Counted from the first letter of the stretch, positions 21,390 to 31,298 are shown. The stretch: DNA of 64,000 bases from Ichthyophis bannanicus (GCA_033557465.1 CM066033.1:911240808-911304807), one strand, 5' to 3'. Numbers and translations: made by a program. The notes: a model not told the origin generated them from the letters alone.

Positions 21390-22310
21390 ATGCAGACAGC
21401 AGTCCAGCAGCGGGATGGGGGCTTTCCAGTCTTTTGCATTGAGTGTCACATGTATGATTTTCTCCCAGTTGGTGAGAGGTCTTACGTGTGCACTAGGTGC
21501 AAGGAGCTCTTTGATCTCAGGGAACGAGTCCGTTCTCTAGAGGCTAAAGTAGCAGACTTGGAAAGCATAAGACAGACAGAGAGGTACATAGACGAGACCT
21601 ACAGGGATATAGTCCTGAAGTCCCACCTCCAGTCTGGCAGCATCCCTGTTGCCATGGAGGAGAGAGGTCACGTAACAGGAGAGCATCACCCTGGTGTGGC
21701 AGGAAGTGATCCTGTAACTAGGAACTGTCCTCCAGGTGATGTAAAACCCTCTCGCACCGAGGAAGTTTCTCCAGGGCCATGTGCCCATGAGGGAAGGGTT
21801 AGGACAGCCGTTATAGTTGGTGATTCGATCATTAGGCATGTAGATAGCTGGGTGGCTGGTGGACGTGAGGATCGCCTGGTAACATGCCTGCCTGGTGCGA
21901 AGGTAGCGGACCTCACGCGCCACCTAGATAAGGTCTTAGATAGTGCTGGGGAGGAGTCTGCTGTCTTGGTACATGTCGGTACCAATGACATAGGAAAATG
22001 TGGTAGGGAGGTTCTGGAGGCAAAATTTAGGCTTTTAGGTAGGAAGTTGAAATCCAGAACTTCCAGGGTAGCATTCTCCGAAATGCTTCCTGTTCCACGC
22101 GCAGGACCCAAAAGGCAGGCAGAGCTCCGGAGTCTCAATGCGTGGATTAGACAGTGGTGCAGAGATGAGGGTTTTGGATTTGTTAGGAACTGGGGAACAT
22201 TCTGGGGAAAGGAGGGGCTCTTCCGAAGGGATGGGCTTCACCTTAACCGGGATGGAACCAGGCTGCTGGCATTAACCTTTAAAAAGGAGATAGAGCAGCT
22301 TTTAAACTAG
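21390..22310 (+). CDS. CR1 ORF1 protein: zinc finger, coiled coil, SGNH esterase
   Basis: 306 residues, uninterrupted. Residues about 16-40 carry paired Cys/His ligands (CIECH, then CTRC). About 43-60 form a short heptad-like coiled coil (LRERVRSLEAKVADLE). The C-terminal half is an SGNH/GDSL hydrolase-like domain: VIVGDSIIRH supplies the GDS nucleophile block, VHVGTNDIG the Gly/Asn block, and RRDGLHLNRDG the Asp-His block. CR1 ORF1 proteins are known to carry such esterase domains. ORF1p is believed to bind the LINE RNA, and the esterase may help membrane or lipid contact. ORF2 follows 180 bp downstream in another frame. All three catalytic blocks look intact, unlike ORF2. Confidence 0.88.
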   Translation: MQTAVQQRDGGFPVFCIECHMYDFLPVGERSYVCTRCKELFDLRERVRSLEAKVADLESIRQTERYIDETYRDIVLKSHLQSGSIPVAMEERGHVTGEHHPGVAGSDPVTRNCPPGDVKPSRTEEVSPGPCAHEGRVRTAVIVGDSIIRHVDSWVAGGREDRLVTCLPGAKVADLTRHLDKVLDSAGEESAVLVHVGTNDIGKCGREVLEAKFRLLGRKLKSRTSRVAFSEMLPVPRAGPKRQAELRSLNAWIRQWCRDEGFGFVRNWGTFWGKEGLFRRDGLHLNRDGTRLLALTFKKEIEQLLN

Positions 22311-22492
22311 ATAATAGGGGAAAGCCGACAGTCGCCCAAGAGCGGATGGTTCGGAAGAATGTATCTTTGAAGGATACTACCAAAAGCAGAGAGGTTCCAC
22401 AAAAGAGTAAAGTAGCCCAAATGCCCTCAAGTATGTAGCAGACAGAGCTTAAAGATCCCAAATTACCCATATCTAACAATAGCCAAATTAAT

Positions 22493-25302
22493 ATGAATAA
22501 AATACATTCTCTAAAATGCTTGTATGCAAATGCTAGAAGTCTAAAAAATAAGATGGGAGAGTTAGAATATATAGCACTAAATGAAAGGTTAGATATGATT
22601 GGAATATCAGAGACATGGTGGAAGGAGGACAACCAGTGGGACACTGTGATACCTGGGTACAAACTATATCGTAATGATAGAGCTGATCAAATTGGTGGAG
22701 GGGTTGCTCTCTATGTTAGAGAGGGCATTGAGTCAGAAAGGATTAAAGTTTTGCAGGAAACAAAATCTGCTGTAGAATCTATATGGATTGAAATTCCATG
22801 TAAAAGGGGGAAGGCAATGGCAGTGGGGGTGTACTATCGAGCGCCTGGCCAGAATGACCAAATGGATGATGAAATGCTCAAAGAAATCAAGGAAGCTAAC
22901 AAAAGTTACAGCGCAGTAATAATAATGGGTGATTTCAACTACCCTGGTATCGACTGGGTCAGTGTCATGTCAGGACATGCTAGGGAGATAAAGTTCCTAG
23001 ATGAAATAAATGACTGCTTCTTGGAGCAGCTGGTTCATGAACCGACCAGAGGGGAAGCCATATTAGACCTAGTCCTTAGTGGAACACCAGATCTAGTGCA
23101 AGATATAAGGTTGTTGGGGCCACTTGGCAATAGTGATCATAGCATGATTGCCTTTGATTTAATTAGTGGAGGAGGGATAGTAAGGAAATCCACAGTACTA
23201 CCTTTTAACTTTCGAAAGGGAGACTATGATAAAATGAGGAAAACAGTTAAGAAAAAACTAAAAGGAGCAGTTGCAAAGGTTAAAGACGTACATCAGGCTT
23301 GGCTGTTGTTGAAAAATACTATCTTGGAAGCCCAGACCAGCTGTATTCCACGCTTTAAGAAAAGTGGAAGGAAGTCTAAAAAACTGCCAGCATGGTTTAA
23401 AGGTGAGGTCAGAGAGGCTGTTGTTGCCAAAAAAGTATCTTTCAGGAAATGGAAAAAAGAGCCAAACGACGAAACTTGGAAACAGCACAAGCACTGGCAA
23501 GTTAAATGCAAGGCATTAATAAGGCAGGCAAAGGGAGAATTTGAGAAGAAGCTTGCTGCGGAAGCAAAAACGCGAAGTAAAGACCTTTTCAAGTACATTC
23601 ATAGCAAAAAACCTGTGAGAGAGTCAGTTGGTCCATTAGATGATAAAGGGGTTAAAGGAGCACTAAGAGGCGACAAGGCAATAGCGGAGAGACTGAATGA
23701 ATTCTTTGCTTCAGTCTTTACTGAGGAAGATGTAGGGATGTTATCCATGACTGAAGTGGTACTTAAAGGTGCGGAAGAATTGAAAGAAATATCGATACAT
23801 CGGGAAGATGTATTACAACTATTAGATAAACTGAAGAGTAGCAAATCACCTGGGCCGGATGGTATACATCCAAGGGTGTTGAAAGAACTGAAATATGCGA
23901 TAGCAGACCTGCTATTAGTAATCTGTGAACTATCATTAAAATCATCTCTAATACCTGAAGATTGGAGGATCGCCAATGTAACACCAATTTTTAAAAGGGT
24001 TCCAGGGCTGATCCGGGAAACTACAGACCGGTGCGCCTGACATCAGTACCGGGAAAAATGGTAGAAACCATCATAAAGAATAAAATTACTCAGCATGTAG
24101 TCATGACCTAATGGGAGACAGCCAACATGGCTTTAGACAAGGACGATCTTGTCTTACTAATCTGTTATGTTTTTTTGAAGGAGTGAATAATCAGGTGGAC
24201 AAAGGTGAGTCGGTTGATATTGTGTATCTGGACTTTCAGAAAGCCTTTGACAAAGTCCCTCATGAGAGACTTTTGGCAAAACTAAAGAGTCATGGGATAG
24301 GAGGCAGTGTACTATTGTGGATCAGGAACTGGTTAAAAGATAGAAAGCAGAGGGTAGGGCTAAATGGACAATTTTCCCAATGGAGAAAAATGAATAGTGG
24401 TGTACCCCAGGGATCTGTGCTGGGTCCGCTGCTTTGACATATTCATAAATGACCTGGAAAGTGGAATAACGAGTGAGATTATCAAATTTGCAGATGACAC
24501 AAAACTATTTAAAGTTGTTAAAACCCAAGAGGATTGTGGAAAATTGCAAGAGGATCTTGATAAATTGGAAGACTGGGCATCAAAATGGCAGATGAAATTT
24601 AATGTGGACAAGTGCAAGGTTATGCACCTAGGGAAGAACAACCCAAACTATGGTTACACGATGCAAGGTTCCACATTAGGAATCACCACCCAGGAAAAAG
24701 ATTTAGGCGTCATTGTGGATACCATGTTAAAACCCTCGGCCTAGTGTGCAGCAGTGGCCAAGAGAGCAAATAGAATTCTAGGTATGATAAGGAAAGGAAT
24801 GGAAAATAAAACAAAAGATATTATAATGCCTCTATATTGTTCCATGGTGAGACCGCACCTTGAATATTGTGTGCAATTTTGGTCGCCGTATCTTAAAAAG
24901 GATATAGCGATTTTAGAAAAGTTTCAGAGAAGAGCCACCAAAATGGTAAAGGGGATGGAAGGATACTCCTATGAAGAAAGGCTAAAAAGGTTAGGGCTCT
25001 TTAACCTGGAAAAGAGACGGCTGAGGGGAGATATGATAGAAGTCTATAAATTAATGAACAGAGTGGAATGGGTAAATGTAGATCGATTGTTTACCTTATC
25101 AGAATATAGAAAGACTAGGGGACATGCAATGAAGCTACAGGGTAAACTATTTAAGACTAATAAAAGAAAATATTTTTTCACCCAACGTGTAATCAAACTC
25201 TGGAATTTGTTACCGGAGGATGTAGTAAAGGCTGTTAGTGTAGCTGGGTTTAAAAAAGGTTTGGACAAGTTCCTGGAGGAAAGGTCCATAAACCATTATT
25301 AA
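22493..25302 (+). pseudogene. CR1 ORF2: AP endonuclease and reverse transcriptase, broken
   Basis: Codes for the enzyme of target-primed reverse transcription. From 22493 the endonuclease domain shows NARSLKNK, ISETWW, GVYYRAPGQND, MGDFNYPGIDW and SDHSMIAF, covering the catalytic blocks. The RT follows with KSPGPDGIHPRVL, DFQKAFDKVPHERLL, GVPQGSVLGP and KFADDTKLF. Breaks: a frameshift between about 24000 and 24110 (first stop at 24038-24040), a second near 24430 after GSVLGPLL, and an in-frame TAG at 24742-24744. The rest (24754-25302) is open and holds the CR1 C-terminal region (FWSPYLKKDI, WNLLPEDVV). The intact length would be about 930 residues, near the family norm. Confidence 0.9.
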
Positions 25303-25475
25303 GAAGGGACCCAGGATATCAATGCTTGAACCAATACAAGCATTGTGGAACCTGTGTCCCTTGGGGAAACTGCTAGGTACATATGACCTGGATTGGCCAC
25401 TGTTGGAAACAGAATACTGGGCTTGATGGACCTTGGTCTGACCCAGTATGGCATATCTTATGTTCTTATGTTCTT

Positions 25476-27200
25476 AATTCTCCAACCTCCCTCCTCAGCC
25501 TATTAGAGCAGGAGGTTGCCACTCTTCTAGCCCAAGGGGCAGTAGAGGAAGTGCCTTTTCAACAACAGGGCACAGGGTTCTACTCCCCCTATTTTCTTAT
25601 CCCAAAGAAAACAGGGGGCTTCAGACCCATTTTAGATCTTAGAGAATTGAACAGATTCCTAGTCAAAGAAAAATTCAAGATGGTTTCTCTGGGAACTTTG
25701 CTGCCATACCTTCAGAGTCAGGATTGGCTTTGTTCTCTAGATCTCAAGGATGCGTATACTCATGTTCTCATCCATCCAACTCACAGAAGATTCCTTCGGT
25801 TCCTTTCCCAGGAGAAGCACTATCAATACAGAGTGCTCCCCTTTGGCCTTGCCTCTGCACCAAGGGTGTTCACAAAATGCATGGCAGTGGTTGCTGCTTT
25901 TCTGCGCACCCTGGGAATATTTGTCTTCCCCTACCTGGACGACTGGCTCATTCGAGCTCCCACTCAATCAGAGGCCAGGACTGCTCTAACCTGCACAATG
26001 CGTATCCTTCAATACTTAGGGCTGGTAATAAACATCCCAAAATCCAATTTGATCCCTACTCAGTCCCTGGAGTTTATAGGGGCATTGCTGGATACCACAA
26101 AGGCAAGGGCCTTTCTTCCCCAGGCCCGTTGCCTTCGCTTGATGCATTTAGCTTCTCAAGCAGAGTTGAAACCCCTACTCACTGCTCGAGAGATGTTACA
26201 GTTGCTAGGCCACATGGCTTCCACCGTTCATGTGGTACCATATGCTCGCCTTCACATGAGAGCAGCTCAGTGGACTTTATCCACCCAATTTACCTAGGCA
26301 TTAGGCTGCCTGTCAGACAAAATAGCAAACACAAGTTGCCTCATTTTGTCCCTCCAGTGGTGGAAGTCCCCTCAGAACCTCTTGCTGTGGTGTCCTTTTT
26401 AACAGCCTCTACCCCAGGCAACTCTTACAACAGATGCTTCTCCAATGGGCTGGGGAGCTCATCTTCAAGACCTCTCCACCCAGGGCATCTGGTCCCCACA
26501 GGAGACTTGTCTCCACATCAATCTCTTGGAACTCAGAGCAATCTTCCTTGCTCTACGAGTTTTCCACACCCTGCTCAGCCATAAGACAGTCCTTGTCCAC
26601 ACGGACAATCAGGTAGCCGTGTTCTACATAAACAAGCAGGGAGGAACTGGCTCTCTGTCACTTTGCAACGAAGCTCTGCGACTGTGGGCCCTCGCCAGAG
26701 AGCATCACATTCATCTTCTGGCAGTCTATCTTCCAGGGGTTCAAAACTCTTGGGCAGACAGACTCAGTCGAGTTCTGCTTCCACACGAGTGGTCCCTACA
26801 TATGGCCCAGGTCTCCAAAGTTTTTCAAATTTGGTGAACCCCGGACATAGACCTCTTTGCAAATCCGTGGAATGCCAAACTTCCTCGGTTCTGTTCCAGA
26901 ACTCCGGCTCAGGCAAGGGATGCTTTCCTCCTTCACTGGGGTCAAGACTTCCTGTATGCCTTTCCACCCATCCCCCTAATTCCCAAAACCCTATTCAAGC
27001 TTCAGAGAGACAGAGGCCACATGATTCTCATAGCTCCACATTGGCCACGGCAAGTGTGGTACCCTCTGCTTCTACATCTCTCTCAAGCTCCCTCCATAGA
27101 GTTAGGGTCTGCTCCAGACCTCCTCTCTCAGGAGGACGGAAAGTTGTGGCATCCCAATCCCCAGTCTCTGCATCTCAGGGCTTGGTTGCTGAAGGCTTAG
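25476..27200 (+). pseudogene. pol: DIRS RT / RNase H / methyltransferase-like ORF (3' part)
   Basis: Continues the DIRS polymerase after the LINE. RT shows LIPKKTGGFRPILDLRELN, SLDLKDAYTHVLIHP, LPFGLASAPRVFTKCM and the YLDD catalytic box (FPYLDDWLIRAP). RNase H has TTDAS with the first Asp, ELRAIFLAL with the Glu and VHTDNQVAV with the second Asp, then PGVQNSWADRLSR. A C-terminal region with DIDLFANPWN and LIAPHWPRQVWYP matches the Dam-like methyltransferase segment of DIRS elements. The frame is constant but stopped at 26295-26297 (TAG), 26400-26402 (TAA) and 26835-26837 (TGA). It overlaps the recombinase ORF in a different frame, as in other DIRS. Confidence 0.88.
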
Positions 27201-28237
27201 ATCTCCAGGATCTTCCTCTTTCTCAGCAAGTAAAAGATGTTCTTCAAGCTTCCAGAAAACCTTCCACTAGATGTTCTTACGCCTTCAAGTGGAAAAGGTT
27301 TACCATCTGGTGTTCTGAAAAGGGTCTTAACCCCCGTGCCATACCTCTGGAATCGTTGCTGGAGTATCTCCTGCATCTGTCTAATGCAGGCCTTAAGACA
27401 AATTCAGTAAGAGTCCATCTGAGTGCTATTGCAGCTTCACTCAAGCCTCTCAATGGACAACCTGTTTCCTCTCATCTCCTTGTAGCAAGGTTCATGAGAG
27501 GCCTCCTTTTAACAAAGCCTCCCATTAGACCACCACCGGTGGCATGGGACTTAAATTTGGTTCTTGGTCAGCTTATGAAGCCGCCTTTTGAACCTTTAGC
27601 TACTACCTCCTTGAAATACCTTTCTTGGAAGGTTATCTTTCTCATTGCAATCACATCAGCATGCCGCATCAGTGAATTGCAAGCACTAGTAGCTAATCCA
27701 CCTTATACAAGGTTCCATCATGACAAGGTGATCCTTAGAACTAATCCACATTTTATGCCTAAGGTGGTCTCGCCTTTTCACCTCAACCAAGAGGTCTACC
27801 TACCTGTCTTTTTTCCAGGACCTCATGCATCATGTGCAGAGAGGAATCTTCATACCCTGGACTGTAAAAGAGCTCTAGCTTTTTACTTACAGAGGACACA
27901 GCAACATAGAAAGTCTTCTCAACTCTTTGTTGCTTTTGATCCTGCTCATTTGGGACAACCAGTCTCCAAGAGAACACTTTCCAACTGGATTGCCCAATGT
28001 ATTTCTTTCACCTATCAGAGCAAAAACATTTCTCTGGAGGGCCATGTCACAGCTCACAATGTGAGAGCCATGGCAGCCTCAGTGGCTCATCTGAACTCTG
28101 TGTCTATCGACGACATCTGTCGAGCAGCCACTTGGGCCTCGGTTCATACCTTCACAGCCTATTACTGCTTGGACAAGGACTCCCGCTGGGATGCCTTGTT
28201 TGGTCAGGCTGTTCTCAAACACCTGTTCCATACTTAA
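26663..28237 (+). CDS. DIRS tyrosine recombinase
   Basis: An open frame of 524 codons. The first 180 or so overlap the RNase H/methyltransferase frame and are Ser-rich, so the true start is uncertain. The recombinase core begins near 27215. A SAM-like N-terminal domain (SRKPSTRCSYAFKWKRF and following) is followed by the catalytic domain with the first Arg in SACRISELQAL, the HxxR box in AHNVRAMAASV and the nucleophile Tyr in VHTFTAYYCLDKD. These are the R, HxxR and Y signatures of tyrosine recombinases. The enzyme inserts circular DIRS DNA into the genome. All recognisable catalytic residues are present and the frame is unbroken, in contrast to the polymerase ORF. Confidence 0.88.
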   Translation: MQRSSATVGPRQRASHSSSGSLSSRGSKLLGRQTQSSSASTRVVPTYGPGLQSFSNLVNPGHRPLCKSVECQTSSVLFQNSGSGKGCFPPSLGSRLPVCLSTHPPNSQNPIQASERQRPHDSHSSTLATASVVPSASTSLSSSLHRVRVCSRPPLSGGRKVVASQSPVSASQGLVAEGLDLQDLPLSQQVKDVLQASRKPSTRCSYAFKWKRFTIWCSEKGLNPRAIPLESLLEYLLHLSNAGLKTNSVRVHLSAIAASLKPLNGQPVSSHLLVARFMRGLLLTKPPIRPPPVAWDLNLVLGQLMKPPFEPLATTSLKYLSWKVIFLIAITSACRISELQALVANPPYTRFHHDKVILRTNPHFMPKVVSPFHLNQEVYLPVFFPGPHASCAERNLHTLDCKRALAFYLQRTQQHRKSSQLFVAFDPAHLGQPVSKRTLSNWIAQCISFTYQSKNISLEGHVTAHNVRAMAASVAHLNSVSIDDICRAATWASVHTFTAYYCLDKDSRWDALFGQAVLKHLFHT

Positions 28238-28357
28238 TCAACTCCTACCCACCATCCCTCATGGGATGCCAGAGATCCAGGTGGGGAAGTGCAGCCCTCT
28301 TCCAGGGACACACAACTTATGGGCTCTCTCCCTGGCATCAAAAGCTAGGGAGTCCCC

Positions 28358-28451
28358 ATATGTGAAGACTCATTCCTGCTTGTTCCTGGAGATAACACAG
28401 TTACTTACCTGTAATAGGTGATCTCTGGGAACAGCAGGAATAAGTCTTCAC
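28358..28451 (+). repeat. DIRS internal complementary region
   Basis: Its left part (GAAGACTCATTCCTGCTTG and on) is complementary to the outer left ITR. Its right part (GTTACTTACCTGTAA, then GGAACAGCAGGAATAAG) is complementary to the outer right ITR. The two meet at GGAGATAACACAGTTAC, so the region reads like the joined ends of a circular intermediate. This is the defining DIRS feature used to restore full ends during replication. Confidence 0.9.
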
Positions 28452-28531
28452 AACCCACCCACCTCCCCTAGGAGTTGTCTCTCTCTTTCTTCCTTTCCCT
28501 CTCTCTCCCTCTTTGTCTCAGCTATAAAACT

Positions 28532-28716
28532 CAACTGAGGAGAGACAGTTGGAAAGGCGGGAAGGCAGCACGCAGGTGCTGTGGGATGCTCCCAAAAGCT
28601 TTCTGATTGGACGCTGGGGAGCGTTCCCACGCAGGCTACGTCGGTACCGACGTACCCATATGTGAAGACTTATTCCTGCTGTTCCCAGAGATCACCTGTT
28701 ACAGGTAAGTAACTGT
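28532..28716 (+). repeat. DIRS right inverted terminal repeat
   Basis: Inverted relative to 17980-18144 over about 165 bases, then extends about 20 further bases (CACCTGTTACAGGTAAG and on) that pair with the internal complementary region. Contains GTCGGTACCGACG. Confidence 0.9.
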
Positions 28717-28731
28717 GCTTACTCTGCCAGC

Positions 28732-28950
28732 CCCGGATGTACAGGGCTGACATCAGAATTGGCCCTGTACATCTGGAGCCGCAGACCGCCAACAGCCCGC
28801 CCTGTTTCCACCTCCACGCCACCCCTTTCCCGCCCACATCTAGCTTCTCCATAAAAACTCCCTGTTCATATGGGGAGGCTTGGTGGGGATGGGAAAGGCA
28901 GATGAATAGCAGGGATGAGCATCCCAACGGGACGTCCATCCCTGCTGTTC
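28732..28950. other. Two hairpins in unassigned sequence
   Basis: GGATGTACAGGGC at 28736 is mirrored about 15 bases later by GCCCTGTACATC. At 28899-28950, arms ATGAATAGCAGGGATG and CATCCCTGCTGTTCAT surround a short centre. The family is unknown. They lie immediately outside the DIRS right end. Confidence 0.5.
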
Positions 28951-29055
28951 ATAGTTCAGAATAGACCCCATAGTGTCTTGCAGGACCTGATGAAATTAAC
29001 AAAGACAGTCGCTTAACCTGGCCTACATACATGGCTCACAGACGACCCAACACTG

Positions 29056-29086
29056 ATGTTTCAGCACAAAAGCTTTCATCAAGGCC
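29056..29086 (-). ncRNA. Degenerate hammerhead-ribozyme-like motif (left arm)
   Basis: On the minus strand: TTGATGA, a short stem AAGC/GCT with loop TTTTGT, then GAAAC. The hammerhead core needs CUGAUGA, so the first base is changed. Probably inactive. Confidence 0.45.
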
Positions 29087-29382
29087 ATCACTCGATGGAA
29101 TCCTCAAAGCAACATGACTCACCAGATGTCTGCCAAACAGATGCTGTAAAGAAACGGCCACTTGCCCAAAGTTTTTAAATCCCAGCTGAATGAAGAATGC
29201 TCACACTGACACTAGGCGCATGCTCAATACTACAACATAGAAAGAAATCACGGCTTCTTCCAGTCCACCTCAGCGTTCAAATCCATGGGAAAAACTGTCC
29301 ATAAAAACGGATCCAATACTGTTTCCGTTGAAATAGGAGACGATCAATGTCACCCCCATGATCCATTCTTTGAGGGATTTTT

Positions 29383-29610
29383 TTGGTGCTCTCACATGTG
29401 TCTACTTTAGGGGATGTCACTAGTCCTTCTTTGGGATTAGCTCTATGTAACGGATGTCAATTTTGTACCCAGATGGTTGTGGGAAATTCACTGGTTTTGC
29501 CCAATGGGAAATCTATGCCATTAAGATTCATCAGTGATTGTTCTATATCATCAGTGGTATATGTTTTGATCTGTTCCTGTTTTCAGCTGTATTTGAGGAG
29601 GACCTCATGA
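29383..29610 (+). pseudogene. Penelope GIY-YIG endonuclease remnant
   Basis: A 75-codon open stretch. CNGCQFC matches the Cys cluster that precedes the endonuclease in Penelope-like elements. Further on, ISDCSISSVVYVLICSC matches the C-x-S-x-x-VVY-x-I-x-C-x-C start of their GIY-YIG domain. The residues after this (LYLRRTS) have lost the usual Gly-Lys-Thr ending, and the catalytic Arg/Glu part is missing. In an intact element the domain nicks target DNA to prime reverse transcription. Confidence 0.65.
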
Positions 29611-30051
29611 GTATTATGGACTCAACTGACTGTACATAAGAGTAGGATTTTGCACAGCACTGTTCTCACCCCTTTGATTGCACACTGCTGTTCAGCACAA
29701 CATTCATTTTCACAATTTAAATTTGCAGTGTTGAAGACTGTACAAAGATCAGATTGTGGTGGTAATACTGATCGTTTCCTAGTTCAATGGGAACAGTATT
29801 GGATCTGTTCTTTGCAGATAGTTTTTCCCATGGGTTTGAACACTGAGGTGGAGTGGAATGCTTTTTATTTCTTTATTTAGCAGAAGCTGTGGTTTTTTTT
29901 CTATGTTTTGGTATTGAGCGTCTGTGTGGGTGTTCTTCATTCAGCTAGGAATTAAAAACTTTGGGCAAGTGGTCGTTTCTTTATAACGTCTCTTTTTTTT
30001 GTCAGGCATTTTTGAGAGTCATGTCACTTTGAGGATTCCATTGAGTGATGG

Positions 30052-30085
30052 CCCCCGATGAAAGCTTTTGTGCTGAAACGTCGAT
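30052..30085 (+). ncRNA. Degenerate hammerhead-ribozyme-like motif (right arm)
   Basis: CCGATGA, stem AAGC/GCT with loop TTTTGT, then GAAACGTC. The second core base differs from the required CUGAUGA. The partner arm has a different core change, so the two decayed independently. Confidence 0.45.
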
Positions 30086-30174
30086 GTTGGGTTGTCTGTG
30101 AGCCATGTATGTGGACTAAGTTGAGCTACTGCCCTGGTGAATTTCATCGGTTCCTGCAAGGTGCTATGTGAAGA

Positions 30175-30245
30175 TGATGCTTCATAAGTGCTAAGTTTAT
30201 AATCACTGCCTTTACCTTGCCAAGTGTGTGAGGCATTTGTTTGGA
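30175..30245 (-). repeat. Inverted copy of part of the 3076-3138 repeat
   Basis: The minus strand reads CTCCAAACAAATGCCTCAC and continues through the AAACTTAGC ... TATGAAG block, matching 3076-3138 and its duplicate in copy B with few changes. Confidence 0.7.
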
Positions 30246-31069
30246 GTTCTCGTCAGTCGCAGCAGAGAGCAAGGAGATGAGCGCTTGTCAGTCATAGCAG
30301 AGAGCAAGGAGGTGAGTGCCTCCTCACGCTCCTCTGCTCCTCCAACCAGGCAACCCGACAAATTGTTTAAATTTAAAGGGCTAACAGGCGTGCCCGTGCC
30401 TAAGGGCCATGCCACAGGGCCCTTAGGCGTGGCCCTTAGAGTGGCCTCTGAGTGCCGGTAACCACAACCTCCTGCCATCTATGTCTTACATATATGAACA
30501 AGGCTGAGTACTTTATTAGCTGATCGGGTAATACCGAACTTCATAACAGCTCTGCACAACTACTGACGAACAGCCTGCAGCTTACCCACCACCTAAACGA
30601 GCACAAGCAGCACTGGCAGAAGAAAAAAGAGGGAACCCGTGCGGTCTAGAGACTACTACCCCTCCTCCGTTGAAAGATGCAATTCCGTTACTTTCTCACA
30701 TTATCTGCTATAAAAAGTCCTAAGATATAGTTTTTGACATCGCCTGGTCATACCTGCTGGTTCCTTTATTGCATCTCAGTCATTCTGGGCTGGGGACCCT
30801 TATTCCCATTGCACTGAGGCTGCTCACATGACTTCAATCGATCCATGTCTGATGTCTCTAATAATTTTAATATTTTCTATTTTACACTTTATAGACCTAT
30901 AGTCTGCTTTAGATAAGGCTTGCCTGCCTATTACTTTCACCCACTGGTATTTGATTATTTCCTCTGTGAATAAGTTTCCCTATCTAATAATCTCAGTGTC
31001 TTTTGACTTTTACTTATCTATATCTTATTCTATTATATTTATTCTACTTTATTTCATTTGTTTTACCTT
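30246..31069. other. No gene recognised
   Basis: Starts with two imperfect direct repeats of about 34 bp (GTCAGTCGCAGCAGAGAGCA and variant). The remainder is A/T-rich with no exon or bounded repeat that I can support. Confidence 0.5.
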
Positions 31070-31298
31070 TATTCCCTTGCCATGCCATGTGTGCCTTTGA
31101 GTCAGTTCTGACTCCTTGCAACCCAGAAGCTCCTGGGTTTTCTTGGTAGTGTCACTGGAAGTAGATTGCCAGGCCTTTCTTCCAAGACAATGGAGGGTTA
31201 AGTGACTTGCCCAAGGCCACAAGGAGTGCTAGTGGGAATTGAACTCTGGTTGCTTGGTTACCAAGGCAGTGCTCTAACCACTAGGCTACTCCTCCACT
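31070..31298 (-). mobile_element. tRNA-derived SINE with RTE-like 3' tail
   Basis: On the minus strand it opens GTGGAGGAGTAGCCTAGTGG (A-box), then a B-box-like GAGTTCAATTCCC. A body with CCTTGGGCAAGTCACTTAACC follows, then a tail containing GGAGTCAGAACTGACTC. The last block resembles the 3' end of RTE/BovB-type LINEs. The head is shared with the SINEs at 59043 and 60675; the tail is not. Confidence 0.7.

Larger units (their letters stand above)
20413..25475 (+). mobile_element. Near full-length CR1/L3-type LINE nested in DIRS
   Basis: A non-LTR retrotransposon with a 5' region of about 950 bp including tandem monomers, ORF1 (21390-22310), ORF2 (22493-25302, broken) and a short 3' UTR. The UTR contains the CTTGATGGACCTTGGTCTG and GACCCAGTATGGC blocks and ends with repeats of ATGTTCTT. 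These 3' blocks and the octamer-like terminal repeat are typical of the CR1/L3 group. It interrupts the DIRS RT between residues just upstream of NSPTSLLSLLEQEV. It is not much decayed, suggesting a fairly recent insertion. Confidence 0.9.
17980..28716 (+). mobile_element. DIRS retrotransposon, split by a CR1 LINE
   Basis: A tyrosine-recombinase retrotransposon readable end to end. In order: left ITR 17980-18144, gag 18364-20223, RT start about 20224-20412, CR1 insertion, rest of RT/RNase H/methyltransferase-like ORF 25476-27200, tyrosine recombinase to 28237, internal complementary region 28358-28451, right ITR 28532-28716. Without the LINE it is about 5.7 kb, normal for DIRS. Family knowledge: DIRS integrates through a circular intermediate using the recombinase rather than an integrase, so target duplications are not expected and none is seen. 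Several in-frame stops and a frame change make this copy defective. Confidence 0.9.
28971..30173 (+). mobile_element. Penelope-like element fragment with inverted terminal segments
   Basis: The outer 390-430 bases on each side (about 28971-29359 and 29742-30173) are inverted copies of one another, with indels and substitutions. Between them is a + strand remnant of a GIY-YIG endonuclease (29383-29610). Both arms contain a GATGA ... GCTGAAAC hammerhead-like motif. Penelope-like elements combine a C-terminal GIY-YIG domain, a hammerhead ribozyme in their terminal repeat and often an inverted or truncated partner copy. The reverse transcriptase itself is absent. Confidence 0.72.
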
